Source: Ridgeia piscesae (Eukaryota > Annelida > Polychaeta > Sabellida > Siboglinidae). Taken from it: 64,000 nt of DNA. The notes beneath the pieces are model-generated. The model had not been told where the DNA came from. It was given only the letters and a program-made list of their open reading frames with translations, and made no database searches. The stretch covers positions 1-64,000 of the forward strand of contig JAODUO010001361.1 in NCBI GenBank assembly GCA_025642075.2. Direction: 5' to 3'. Below are positions 1 to 14,746 of this stretch, one piece after another. Position 1 is the first letter of the stretch. Each line of letters begins with the position of its first letter. The position numbers and the translations under genes were made by a program.

Positions 1-269
1 CTTTAGTTTATGGCGCTTTGTTCTGCTACTCTGGGGCTGATACTGTTTACCCTCAATATGTGGTCTTTCCATGTCCTCTTTATGAGAAAGCCTACTCCTG
101 CTTGGCCGTTATTTGCCTTAGAATGATAGCAGGTGGCCGCTTTGTAAAGTAGTGAAACATTCCTGTTGTCATCTCAATTCTCCGATCCCGATTACATCCT
201 ATGCCAACCTGGTTTCCCTAAGTAAATTCTTCTTCTTTCAGCGGCTCGTTTTGACCCAGAGATTCTTAG
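1..269. other. no recognisable feature
   Basis: No coding frame or repeat that I recognise. It precedes the first copy of a dispersed repeat. Confidence 0.4.
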
Positions 270-1030
270 CACCCCTTGCACTTAGTCCTAGTTGACCAGA
301 GCCGTCTCATTAGTCGTGGATTCGATATCTGTCAATGTGATAGGGGTATACAAACTCTTAAGATAATCATGCTGATTGACTGTTGGTATGAGCAATTAAT
401 CTGTGCAACGATTCTCGCTGGTTGATAGTTTGTTTTCCAAAGATTGCAACGCTGTTAATTCACAAGTTACAATGTAAAGTTATTACAAGATAATGCTTGG
501 CTAAAAAATACTATAAGCACAACATCCATCACTCTTGTAATTTTCTACACTTTAATATTTAAAAAATTATACACTTTGGCTAAGCATTAGTTTTACATCA
601 TAATAACATTTGCCATAATATTAAATGACCACTTAACAGATTATATTTTCGGTGTATGGTTAATTGGGCTGTCTGATTCCTGTTTTACACAATTTCTTGT
701 AGCAAAATGTATAGCATTAGAAGGAAAACCGAAAGATTAGCACTGTCAACTTAGATGTATTCTATATTATGGAATTAACATAATTTTGACTTTTAAATTA
801 CACAAAATAACAAATAAGGTAATTACGTAAATACTGTAAACTAAATCTCCATCATATCTGCCTCCTCTTAGTTAATTTAAGCATATTGATAAAATTAAAT
901 ATAAATTAAGAGGACAACTTTACAGATTAAAATACTGTGTCGTGCAATAAAAATAATAATGTAAATTTATAGCTTTCTCATGAAACATTAGTTTCCAAAA
1001 TTTCAGTTTTATACTTATATTATTGATCAC
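270..1030 (+). repeat. dispersed repeat, copy 1
   Basis: AT-rich sequence that recurs in the same orientation near 16890-18560. Shared landmarks are the CTTAGTCCTAGTTGACC stretch near 281, GTGATAGGGGTATACAAACTC near 337, TAATGCTTGGCTAAAAA near 491 and the run through CTAAATCTCCATCATATCTGCC near 841. Copy 2 is interrupted by extra sequence between these blocks. I see no coding frame and no clear terminal repeats, so the class is unknown. Confidence 0.7.
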
Positions 1031-2960
1031 CCGCTCTTTACATATTTTCATGTTCTTTCGTCTCGAAGAAGATATCGTAACATAAAATGCAAAACAGCTT
1101 GCTACAGCAGGTGTGTTGTGCCTGTTGCAATTAGAAAGTTAAACAAGTGATATTGATGCCAATGGATTTGTTTTAAGAACATTAAAGTGAATTGAATTGA
1201 ATTGAATTTAATGTACCGGTGCTAATATGTACCTAAGTGTGTACACTAATTGCTAGATGTCACTAGTGTTTCGCGGTAACACCATCACATTATACCCGGA
1301 TGTAGACAGGGCGTGATCGACTGCCTTTATCGTTTGACTACACTATGTCCTCGAGCCTATATAAGTTCAGCTCTCCAACATAGTTCAATCACCATCAATA
1401 TACAACAACACAGAAGATCCAGGCCCCACAGCGTGGGAGAGGAGTTTAATTGGCAACAACTTACAAGCATCAATAGGGGGAACCCGGGTAAAACGGGATA
1501 CTCGAGTAATATGGGAAATCGCTATATGCAAAGAATAGTGGTGCCACAAAGCGTATTTTCGCTTCCAACTAGCGTAATGGGATCAATTGATATACAATTC
1601 TTCGCGAGGATTGAAACAATCGTTAGTAATCCGATACTTAATGTATCAGTTTCATTAAACCGTGCCTATTCCGGGCAAAATGGGATATACTAATGCGGGC
1701 AAAATGGGATCAACAATTGTGCTTGTTATGCCGTCTTGTTTTTGTATTTTTCATTGAAAAAAAATGCAATTTACTTTGACAATATGCCCATTTCAGTAGA
1801 TCGCTTAATTTAACTAGTAGCTCACTAACTTACATAAAGATGTGAGGTCTATGGATTACATAATTATACAGGAATAGTAGTCCGCCCAAGGTAATGCAGA
1901 CAAATTCATAAAAAGGTATGACATTTTGCTTATACGACCATATCGCATATCTTGGCTATTCTTATTGTAGTTTACTAGCGCTAATATATCAGTTACTTAA
2001 AATAACTATTATGAATATGTAGGACCACGTCACATTAGCGAATGACACAACTAAATATGCATCCCATATTTCCTGGATCAAAATCCCATTTTGCTCACTG
2101 GCACTGTGCTATATAAAAGTAAAGGGAGTCTGCTGTGCTTTGCTCAGTTTATGGAGCGTGAGATAGCAAGAAAGAACCGAAACAAAATTGGGTGGAAAAT
2201 GGCAGTGCCTTTAATTACATAAATAAAGAGAAATGACATAGTAAGCAAAACTATGAGCATTGCCGTTGGCCTAGATAAATAAAGCAAATCCCCTAAAAAA
2301 CATAAATGTCCTGTATGTCAGTTGCAAGATAAATTATCTAAGCAACTAGTTATCTAAGCAAAATAAATGTGGGGGCTAGAAACCACCCAACACCCCCACA
2401 CAAACCGGCCATCGACCACAGAACCTGGGTATGGAAAAAACAATATCATCAAGGCTTATCAACAAGGCATGGCAAAACAACGCCTGCTACACCTCCAGGC
2501 AGGGTGAGCCGTCACGAGCAGCTGTGTACGCAGCCAGAAGCCTCAGAAGGGCAAACACACATGTATAAGAACACACCAGTGATGCGTTGGATGCCAGGAC
2601 CTAAGAAGAAAAAACACAAAACAAAAGGTCAGATGCAACAGCACCAAACCGAGTGCCAGGCATGTTGTCATTCGTCCATCTAACAAGAAAATAAAAACAA
2701 CATGACAGCCAAACATGAATGGGTCGATGCCTTATACAAAGCAGCAAACACAATAATAAATACATGGCACATTATTACATTACTAAATTGTATTAGTTTC
2801 CAACTGATAAATTCCAGTCGTTATGTTTCAGTCGCTGTCATCTGTTTGACCGCAAATTCAACCGTTCTATTCGTTATTTTCTGTTGTTACGTCTGGTAGC
2901 TGTCCTTTGTTTTGAGTAATTTTATTCAGTGGTTGGTGTTGTACCACATTTTGATGCAAA
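1031..2960. other. intergenic, no gene recognised
   Basis: Open frames at 1313-1693 and 2369-2683 have no recognisable domain and look like chance frames. The motif GGGCAAAATGGGAT occurs at about 1672 and 1697 and inverted near 2083-2097, hinting at a small decayed inverted-repeat element. Confidence 0.4.
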
Positions 2961-2970
2961 GTGTCCATTG

Positions 2971-2988
2971 AATTGCGCATGCGCAATT
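2971..2988. promoter_or_regulatory. perfect 18-bp palindrome with NRF1-type site
   Basis: AATTGCGCATGCGCAATT is its own reverse complement and contains TGCGCATGCGCA, the known palindromic NRF1 consensus. No gene start is recognisable beside it: a decayed LINE tail lies about 100 bp downstream. It may be an orphan promoter site or chance. Confidence 0.4.
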
Positions 2989-3092
2989 TTTTTTATATCA
3001 AGATTTAACAAGATTGCCACCTAGAGATTCAACTCTAGATGGCAGGTGGACTAGGAAAGCCATTTGGCTTATCGAGAGTCCAACCTATCTAT

Positions 3093-4719
3093 CTAAGTAT
3101 ACCCCGCCCGTCTTAGGTATATGTCGATTTTATTTTTAAATATATTAACACTACTAGCACCTACACAATCAGCTGATAATCTGTTCCATTCGTTTACTGT
3201 TCTTTGTGAAAATGAAAATTTTCTAATATCTAGTCTACACTGCTTCTTTGCTAATGTAACTCCATGTCCTCTAGTCCTTCTCTCTTTCTTGACTGTGAAA
3301 AAATATTTCTGTCAATATTTTCATATCCATTCAATATTTTAAACACCTCAATCTGATCTCCTCTCAATCTTCTGGTTTCTAGTGTTGTTAAACCACATTC
3401 TTTTAGACGCATTTCATAACTAAAATTCCTGAGTTTTGGTATCATTTTGGTTGCTCTCCTTTGTACTCTTTCTAGCATATCAATATCCTTCTTGCGATAT
3501 GGCCTCCATGCTTGTATACAACATTCTAAGTGAGGCCTAACTATTGTTTTATACAGCGGTATTATTAGTTCTTTTTCTTTGTACACTATATTTCGCCTAA
3601 TTAATCCAAGAATTTGGTTTCCCTTCGCTGCTGCAATTCCACACTGCTCTGATACCTTCATGTCAGCACTAATAGTTAACCCTAAGTCCTTTTCCTTTAA
3701 GGTAGTATTTAGTACAGTATCACCCATTGTATATTGTGCATCTTCATTCCCATGTCCTGTGTGAAGGCACTTACACTTTCCAAAATTAAACAGCATTTGC
3801 CACTTCTCAGACCATTCTATCAACTTATTAAGGTCATCTTGTAAATGCTGTCTATCTGCATCACTTTTAATTTTCCTAAACACTTTTGTGTCGTCCGCAA
3901 ACTTCAACACCTTGCTTGTTATGTCATCATCCAAATCATTGATATATATTAAGAATAAAATAGGTCCCAGTACTGATCCCCGCGGTACTCCACTCAAAAC
4001 CGCTTTCCAGTTTGAAACCTCCCCATCAACTACTACTCTTTGTCTTCTACCAATAAGCCATTTTTCTATCCAGTTGGTCATTCCATTTCCTATGCCATGT
4101 GCCTTTAGTTTAAGTAGTAGTCATTGGTGTGGCACTTTGTCAAAGGCTTTTTTAAAATCTAAGTAGATTATATCTACTGGTGATCCCTCATCTAGCCACT
4201 TTGTGACATCTTCCAAAAACATAACATATTTGTTAAGCATGACCTCGCTTTTAAAAACCCATGTTGAGATGGGTTTATCAATTTATTTTTAACAAGAAAA
4301 TCAACCAGGTGATCTTTAATTAGTCTTTCTAATAGTTTGCAAATCACCGATGTTAAGCTCACTGGTCTATAGTTCCCTGACTTGTTTCTCGAACCTTTTT
4401 TAAATAATGGTATAATGTTTGCTTCTTTCCATTCTAACGGAACTATTCCCTCCTCTAATGACAAATTGAAAACTGTTGCAAGCGGTATGCTGATTTGTTC
4501 TACAATTTCCAATAGTAATTTGGGAGGAATCCCATCCACTCCAGGTGATTTATTATCCTTCATATCTCTTATTTTCATAGCTACCATTGTTGGGGTTACA
4601 ATTAGTTGTCCTAAATAGTCAAACTCTCTCCCTTCGAACTTAGTCTCAAGTACTGGTAATATACTAATATCTTCCCTGGTAAACACCGAACTAAAGTACT
4701 CATTTAGGTTTTCTGCCAT
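3093..4719 (-). pseudogene. LINE ORF2 reverse transcriptase part, frameshifted
   Basis: RNA-directed DNA polymerase of the CR1-like element. Visible blocks in order: NYRPVSLTSVICKLLERLI, GFLKARSCLTNML, then after a frame change FKKAFDKVPHQ, GVPRGSVLGPILFLIYINDL, and the catalytic FADD box. The C-terminal part RTVNEWNRLSAD continues in another frame to a stop at about 3093-3095. The frames at 4192-4719 and 3251-4081 differ, so no intact product is made. In life this enzyme would copy the element RNA at a nicked target. Confidence 0.85.
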
Positions 4720-4841
4720 TAAGAATCCCTCTGTTATTATGTTTCCATCACTACCTTGTAGAGGACGGACCTTAACCTGAACTTTATGTTTACTTCGAAC
4801 ATACGCATAAAAACTCTTGCTGTCATGTTTTATATTAAAAG

Positions 4842-5975
4842 CTATTTTTTGTTCGTAGCTTCTCTTTGAATTTCTAATTTCAGCTGTGCTTCTTTATAAA
4901 TGCTATAGTCTTCTTCACTTCCGGTATGTCTATATGTCTTCCACATCATTTGCTTGTACTTTATTTTTCTAATGGCTTCCTTCGATAAGTGTTTCTTCTT
5001 TGACCGTTTCCCCTGTTTTTTCAAGGGGACAAATTTGTCAACGACGCAGTCAATTTCACCCTTTAACATATTCCAGCATTCTGTTGCTGTCTTATTCTTC
5101 AGTGTGTTATTCCAGTGTATCTTTGCTAAATATTCCCTCATGTCCTTATATCTTCCTTTGTGAAAATTTTTCCTGTACCTTATTTTTCTATTCCGTTCTC
5201 CCTTTACTTTGATGATAAAATGTATCTGGTTGTGATCACTACACCCCAGTGGCTCACATATGTTGACATTATCAACACATTCCTTCTGTGAGCTCAATAC
5301 TATGTCTAACACGTTCTCGCCCCTGGTTGCTTCTAACACATGTTGAGAAAGGAAACTATCTTGTACTAAATTTAAAAACTCTTGATCCTCTCTCCCGGTA
5401 CCCTGTAGAGATGTCCACTGTATATGCCCATGGTTAAAATCCCCCATAATAATACAGTCCCGTTTACTCACTGCTTTGATAGCGTTGTGTATTTTTTCAT
5501 TCTCATCCATGCTTATGTTTGGACTCCGATACACTAACCCAACAGTTAATGTTGAGTTTCCTGTAACTATGTTACACCAGACAGCTTCTTCACATTCTGC
5601 TTCTTTTTCTAATTTTATTTCATAAGCTTGGATGGATTCTTTAATATATAAAATAACTCCGCCTCCCCTTCTTACTAATCTATCTTTCCTAAACATTACA
5701 TACCCTGTCATTCCTAATTCGGCATCTGATATATCGGGTGTGGCCCAAGATTCAGTTATACCTATTATGTGAGGGTCAATATCTTCTACCATAATGTTTA
5801 GTTCATTTCTTTTGTTTACTATGCTCCTTGCATTTAAACAAACACATTTATAACCAAATTCCGTAGGGCTTTCCAGGCTGTTCTTTGCTGATGTCTTTTT
5901 GCTATCTTTATCTATGCCTCTAGTATTTGGCTTCTCTGTGTATCCCCCCTGCGAAACTAGTTTAAAAAGTTGCAA
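4842..5975 (-). pseudogene. LINE ORF2 AP-type endonuclease
   Basis: Open for 377 codons but cut off from the reverse transcriptase by a frameshift. Endonuclease blocks in order are LNARSIVNKRNEL, GITESWATPDI, RRGGGVILYIKE, YRSPN, MGDFNHGHIQW and GCSDHNQIHF, the last carrying the SDH catalytic motif. This is the exonuclease/endonuclease/phosphatase fold that nicks target DNA in CR1, L2 and jockey-group LINEs. All key motifs are still visible, so decay of this part is modest. Confidence 0.85.
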
Positions 5976-7050
5976 CCTGTTCCATTATTCATCGATCGAA
6001 GAAGGTTCTCGGAGAACACTGCTGCGCCCTTTCCGCTTAGATGGAGGCCATCTCTCATAAACATGTCTTCTTTACCAACAAAAACTCCCCACAAATCTAC
6101 AAATCCAACTCCTTCTTCTTCACACATCTGCTCTAATAGTGCGTTAATTGCCATCCTATTGCAATTTCCAAATGTTGTTCCCCTTCCCCTCATCACTGGC
6201 AAGATTCCTGAGTATGATAGGATCTGTTCAACTCTCGTCTTCTTCAGTGTCTTTACTAACTCTCTGTATCTCTTTACTATCCTGGTTGTTCCATCCCTGT
6301 TCGCATTGTTCGTCCCTACATGTACTAATATAGACCCCCCTTGGCCATGCCCCAGAATACGTTCTCTACCCGTTCAGTCACATGCTCTATCCTAGCCCCC
6401 GGAAGACAAACAACGTCTTCTCCTTTGCTTAATGTCCTGTCTGTCTTTTGCAAAATGGAGTCTCCCATAAATACCCTTTCTGTTCTCAATGCCCCTCGAT
6501 CACTGCTTCAGAGTAGCTCCTCCGTTTTGCATCTCCCTGGTTGCTGACTTCCCCCCTGCCGCTTTCTCTGTTGTTCCTTTCTTTCCTGCCTCTTTTCTTC
6601 CTGTCATCGTCCTTGTTATTGACTTCCGTTTGGTCACATCACCTTTCACTTCCTTTCTTCCATTCGTCTTACCTCCTGTCGCATCTACTTCTCTATCTCC
6701 TGTCCCCTTGTCCTCCCTCTCTTCTACTGTCACTTTCTCCCTGTCACCTTCCTGCATGTCATGTTTCCTGTTGTTCTTTTTCCATTTGTTGTCCCTTTGC
6801 AATCACCCTCCCTCCACTCTGCATCCTCTTTCACAATATCCGTTAGCCTGGCTAACTCTGCTGTCAGATAGTCCACTTTCCAACACCCCAAACATTGGAA
6901 CGTAAACCCTTCCTCCGTTGTCTCTGACCAAGTTTTTCCGCACCCCGATACGGCAAAATCCACCAAGCTGTGGCAGTGGTTACACACCAAGTGCTTCCTT
7001 GCCTTCACTTGCCGCTTGCCAGGTGCCATATTACGATTTGTCAAAATCAA
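5957..7050 (-). pseudogene. LINE ORF1: zinc finger plus SGNH esterase
   Basis: Starts at a methionine near 7027 (MAPGKRQVKARKHLVCNHC). The N-terminus has CxxC pairs and a further CLGC, resembling the PHD-like finger of CR1 ORF1 proteins, followed by a leucine-rich stretch (YLTAELARLTDIV) and a long Lys/Glu/Thr-rich linker. The esterase then shows block I MGDSIL (near 6460), a GTNNA block (near 6310) and the DGLHLSGKG catalytic block (near 6040). Reading needs shifts near 6495 and 6336, each next to a G run one base short. It overlaps the ORF2 start by a few bases. Confidence 0.75.
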
Positions 7051-7059
7051 CTCTTAGTT

Positions 7060-7920
7060 TAAACCAACTTAGTCTTTAGAAAGACTGCTTGTTTATTGTG
7101 TACAGCAACTGCAGCACACTTTATGTTATAAACAACTTACTACCTATGCTACCATGAACAATAAGTTTAGTCTGTACTGGTACCGTTCCCTAGCGGAAAC
7201 GTTGAACACTACCTATATAAACAAACAAGGGTTTCCTACTAAAACGCTTGTTTATTTTTAATAACAATGATACCTATTCACAGTTTTATCTTACATATGT
7301 AGTTGTTACTCTTATTGCTTTATCTCTTATATACTATATCAAATAAAGAGATTTGCTCAATCTTGTTTACAATTTGTCGAAGCCTAGATTACCCTATTAT
7401 CACCCAGTATACTAATCTGTTCAAAAATACTGTTAACTAACAAACTTTAACCAAAGCTACTACTCAATGTATGTCCAGTACCACTTTATGAATAACCTTA
7501 ACACAAGAATAATACTTATCAATCAATATTTCCGCTAGTTTTTCAAATTGTATACACCACCAATTTCAAACCTCTACATCCGCCAATTTTCCCGCCAAGA
7601 TGTTATCTAAGACCTATTCTCGGTAGAGATACACATTATAACATTGCGCATTAATGTATGATATAGTAAAGTTATTTATATACTTGTGGTTAAGGTTATT
7701 ATCGTCACCTTACACATTATTATCGTTTTATTGCACTACTTGTAAATGTATTAATTACACTACATTAAAGGTTGATTTATTACATTACATCTGGCATATG
7801 TTGCACAGACGGTTTATATGATATTAAAATTGCGCATATGATTTTACTAAACATTGACAAAATCATAAATACATACATATGTAAATAAAAGCGTTTGTTT
7901 CACTTGCCAGTTGTGACACA
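7060..7920. other. AT-rich intergenic stretch
   Basis: No coding frame, RNA gene or clear repeat seen. It may include the 5' untranslated end of the LINE, whose boundary I cannot place. Confidence 0.35.
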
Positions 7921-7922
7921 CT

Positions 7923-8110
7923 CCCACGAAACGTGTTAGAGCTACTAAATACTTTTGTTTATTCGCGCGAAGGACGTTCCTTGTTCAGACAGTCATCTGA
8001 TTGAGGGTCCCACGAAAGGTGTTAGAGCACGCATCTCAATACTACTAATCACACAATGTAAGTGTTTGCTCGCTCGAAGGACGTTCCTTTTTCAGTCAGC
8101 TGATGAAGAG
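7923..8110 (+). repeat. two-copy tandem duplication
   Basis: Two units of roughly 88 bp, each starting CCCACGAAA(C/G)GTGTTAGAGC and containing CGAAGGACGTTCCTT followed by TTCAG. The units differ at several positions, so the duplication is not recent. No coding potential seen. Confidence 0.6.
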
Positions 8111-8261
8111 TGCAATTGTATCGCTGTCACTAAATTATTGCACGTCTCTGTCAGGTGTCTGACTGATGGGTGCCCCTTGTCGCAAAGGGACACCTATTTA
8201 TGAGTTTTGGGGAAAACCACAATAAGCCAATAGCATGATTCAGAAAGTTATTTTATTACAT

Positions 8262-8330
8262 AGACACACCCGCACGCACGCACGCACGCACGCGCGCACG
8301 CGCGCACGCGCGCACGCACGCACACATACG
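8262..8330 (+). repeat. CACG/CGCG microsatellite
   Basis: Imperfect CACG and CGCG units. Alternating purine-pyrimidine with high GC, so able to adopt Z-DNA in principle. The apparent histidine/alanine/arginine-rich frames over it are artefacts. Confidence 0.8.
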
Positions 8331-8669
8331 TATTCACTCACACACGCATACTCGCATTCAATTACACACATACAATACAAGGTTGGTGTAACGATCCTTG
8401 TCGCCCGCTGCACAAGAACAACGCCAAGGCCACCGCCGACTCCCATATGGGTCAATGTGCGGTGGCGATCCGCCAGCGTATCTGGGGGTAGTGGTGATTA
8501 ATTTACGAAATACCTGTGCAAGGCAGCGGACTATTCGCTTCCTTTAACCCGATACACTATCAGGCAGCGCTGTACGAAATACAGCATGTCAGGTTTCATA
8601 GAGCCTACTTGCGACGCCGTAACGGGCGATAACTCGTTGAAAGACTAACACGTCGTAAAGTGACGCTAG

Positions 8670-9735
8670 TTGCCAGACAAAGCGGCTTTGTTCGGTTTGC
8701 AGTGGCCGGAACATATCAAGTTGAACTGGCAGAAAGTATGCTGCATGCAAGGATCTGTATCAGGAGAGTTGGAGAAGCACACAGATGTTTCGGGGAAGGA
8801 TTTGGCACTGCCAACATGTCGTGAGCGACCAACCACCATAATTTTCCAAACAAAGGTCAGTTCCGTACGGACTGAAGAGGAAGGTAGAGGAAGAACTGGA
8901 AAGGTTGGTGCAGACGAAGGTGACTGAGCCAGTGTGCTACTCTAACTGGGCTACCCCGATAGTGCCAGTTCCCAAAGCTGACGGGAAGGTTCGAGTTTGC
9001 GGAAACTACAAATTGAAGTGAACCGAGTCTCCCTTTTGGAGCAATATCCAATTCCTACGTTGGATGACCTCTGCAAGAAATGGACAGGAAGGAAACAATT
9101 GACGAAACTGGACTTGAGCCACGCCTATTCGCAACTTCCACTGGATGAGAAATCAAAAGAATATGTCACCATAAACACACACACGGGTTGTTTCGGTAAC
9201 AACAGATTGCCTTATGGCATCAATTCGGCACTGGCTATATTCCAGAGGACCATGGAACATATCTTGCAGGGCATACCGCGTGTAGGTGTGTATTTAGATG
9301 ACATCATCTTGACGGGTGCGACAAAAGCGCAACACCTGGAAACGCTGGACATGGTCTTGGGTAGACTGGAAGAGGCTGGGTTTCGGCTCAAGAGAAAGAA
9401 ATGCACATTTCTCGCAGACGAGGTTGTGTACCTGGGACACAGGATTGACCAACATGGACTACATCCAGTGCAAGATAAGGTGGAGGCCATTCTGAAGGCG
9501 AGATCTCCAGAAAATGTGCAGGAGCTTCAAGCATTCTTAAGCTTACTGAACTACTACGGAAGATTCCTGTATAACCAGTCGACCGTATTGGCGCCATTGC
9601 ACAAATGACTGTGCAAGGAACAGAAGTGGTTGTGGGGACCGCCACAACAGCGGAGTTTCCAAAGAGCGAAGGAACTCCTTCTGTCAGCGGAAGTGTTGGC
9701 GCACTATGATCCGAATAAGCCAATACCGCTGCAGT
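8670..9735 (+). pseudogene. Ty3-type retroelement pol fragment
   Basis: Decayed pol of a Ty3-type LTR element. A protease-RT junction piece (LFGLQWPEHIKLNW) lies near 8685. The RT follows from about 8863 in another frame (YSNWATPIVPVPKADGKVR), and from 8997 to 9608 in a third (LTKLDLSHAYSQLPLDE, LPYGINSALAIFQRTME, then the catalytic VYLDD box near 9291-9305). An in-frame TGA at 9606-9608 precedes the RNase H beginning (WGPPQQRSFQRAKELL), which stops abruptly at a fold-back. No LTRs, integrase or gag seen. At least two frameshifts and one stop make it dead. Confidence 0.85.
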
Positions 9736-9752
9736 GCGGTATTGGCTTATTC
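9713..9752. repeat. 17-bp perfect inverted repeat at element breakpoint
   Basis: Left arm 9713-9729, 6-base loop TGCAGT, right arm 9736-9752; the arms are exact reverse complements. The left arm is coding sequence of the Ty3-type fragment (NKPIPLQC). The right arm is that same sequence turned back, after which similarity to the retroelement ends. It looks like a fold-back break-repair scar. Confidence 0.85.
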
Positions 9753-10799
9753 CAGATATTTTTTGCCCTCCGAAACTCACGCCAAAATTACGACATAGAC
9801 CAACCATTCATAACACAACAGTCTCAATCACGACATACAGAACACGCTTACGACATAATCAACCAACAAGAAAAATTACATCGTTCCAAGCCCCGCTTGT
9901 ATTCCTTGGTATAGCAATCATACTTAGACTGTCCCAGTCACCAAAGACGTCACATTCTTAAAGCATTCTCTTCTTTCGATCACCCACAGACAGCTTCGTT
10001 ATGCAACAAGACCAGGCAAATTCACCGGACTCTATATAGGCATGCTCTTGCTGGCACTGGCTAATCGCACCCCAACAAACCCAGGCCCAATCAAATTCCC
10101 TTGTGGTACATGCAATAAACCTGTAGCATCCAACCAAAAAGCCACATGCTGCGACTCATGTAACACATGGTTTCAAATAAAATGCATCAAAATCTCCAAC
10201 AAAATATACTCTTGTATGAATAAAACCAATATGGAAAATGTCTCCTGGTACTGCCCTGGGTGTGGCCTGCCAAAACTATCAAGCATTTTCTTTGACCCTC
10301 CCTACGACACTGACTGTGACAGCAACAGATTCTCCTCCTCTGACAATGACTCAAACTCCCTCCGCTTTAGTCCCTCCAACCTGAGCCCCCTTGAGATAAA
10401 AGCTCCAAGTTCGGAACAAAAATAACAACTTAACAGCCATTGTTGAGCCTAAAAAAATTAAAGCCTGATCGTCAACTCACAATAGACAATACCAACCCTG
10501 TATTATTTTTGGATGTGAAACATGGCTAAACAAGAAAATTGAAACTTTAGAAATCCTATTCGATAATTACACAGTCTACAGAAAAGATCGACCCTCCAAA
10601 GGTGGAGGAGTACTCCTGGCAATCAAAAACTCCATCAATTCTTCCATGCAAACCGACCTAGACACTGACGCAGAACTTATTTGGGCAACAATTAAATTTT
10701 AAAACACCCCAGATCTTTACATCTGCAGTTTCTACCGACCACCAACAGACGAAACAGGACTGACCCATCTAAGACATTCAATTAGCAGAATCAGCCAAA
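9753..10799 (+). mobile_element. 5' part of a second LINE (PHD finger + endonuclease), truncated
   Basis: Plus-strand non-LTR retrotransposon fragment. The putative 5' leader runs from 9753. The protein begins at about 10042 with NPGP and a PHD-type finger, and is followed after frame breaks by an AP endonuclease (CETWLNKKIE near 10519, RKDRPSKGGGVLLAIKNS near 10579, SFYRPPTDE near 10729). It ends abruptly at the TG-rich satellite, with no reverse transcriptase. It is a different family from the CR1-like copy at 3-7 kb. Confidence 0.75.
10042..10425 (+). pseudogene. LINE PHD-finger protein with degenerate 2A-like start
   Basis: 127-codon frame. Residues 13-16 are NPGP, the invariant end of 2A ribosome-skipping peptides, but the preceding residues lack the usual D-x-E. 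Residues about 20-71 form a C4-H-C3-like finger: CGTCNKPV, CCDSCNTWFQIKC and WYCPGCGLP, with glutamine at the usual histidine place. After it comes a Ser/Asp/Asn-rich tail. The endonuclease that should follow is out of frame. The family is known to carry 2A-like and PHD modules at the N-terminus, so the match is expected; loss of D-x-E suggests decay. Confidence 0.7.
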
Positions 10800-14205
<3,406 letters not shown>

Positions 14206-14269
14206 TGACGCGAGGAGTGGTTCCTGTCCTCTGTTTTTGGCCATCAATGTTTTTGCAAACATTAGGGGT

Positions 14270-14600
14270 GTATAGTTTTGGACATTGGTAAATGTGAAGG
14301 TGTGCAGTCGTCAGTGTCTGGTGAGCCTAAATTAGAATTATGTTTTACTAATTACTAGTGATAATATAGAGAAAAAAGCCTTTCACGTCCCCAAAAATCT
14401 TTTTTGTGTCATGTCGCATACACAGAGTGTCCAGTTTGGACTCAATCCGCCAAAGTTGTTCTTATATGGCATTGTTATTAGTGATTAATAAAATATAATT
14501 CTTATTACATATTACACCAAATTAATTTTCAGTCTAATTTGGGACACAAAAGTATCCCTTTAAACACATAATGAAAAAATTGAGGAGTATTTCTAGAGGG
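14270..14600. other. AT-rich intergenic stretch
   Basis: No gene, RNA or repeat recognised between the TG satellite and the CTG repeat. Confidence 0.4.
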
Positions 14601-14644
14601 ACAATGTGAAAATAACTACTGCTGAGCACTACACGTCTACAGTA

Positions 14645-14645
<1 letters not shown>

Positions 14646-14692
<47 letters not shown>

Positions 14693-14693
14693 C

Positions 14694-14746
<53 letters not shown>

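Larger units (their letters stand above)
3083..7050 (-). mobile_element. CR1-like LINE, almost full length, decayed
   Basis: Minus-strand non-LTR retrotransposon. Order in its own direction: ORF1 with a cysteine/histidine finger, charged linker and SGNH esterase (about 7027-5960), then ORF2 with AP endonuclease (about 5975-4842) and reverse transcriptase (about 4720-3095), then a short tail of ATAG-like units at 3083-3092. ORF2 occupies three different frames (breaks near 4840-4720 and 4190-4080). ORF1 has single-base losses in G runs near 6495 and 6336. The esterase-bearing ORF1 and the FADD reverse transcriptase are typical of the CR1 group. The copy cannot be autonomous. Confidence 0.85.

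Noticed and set aside
1313..1693. 126-codon plus-strand frame
   Set aside because: No domain, no codon or conservation signal; contains the GGGCAAAATGGGAT repeats.
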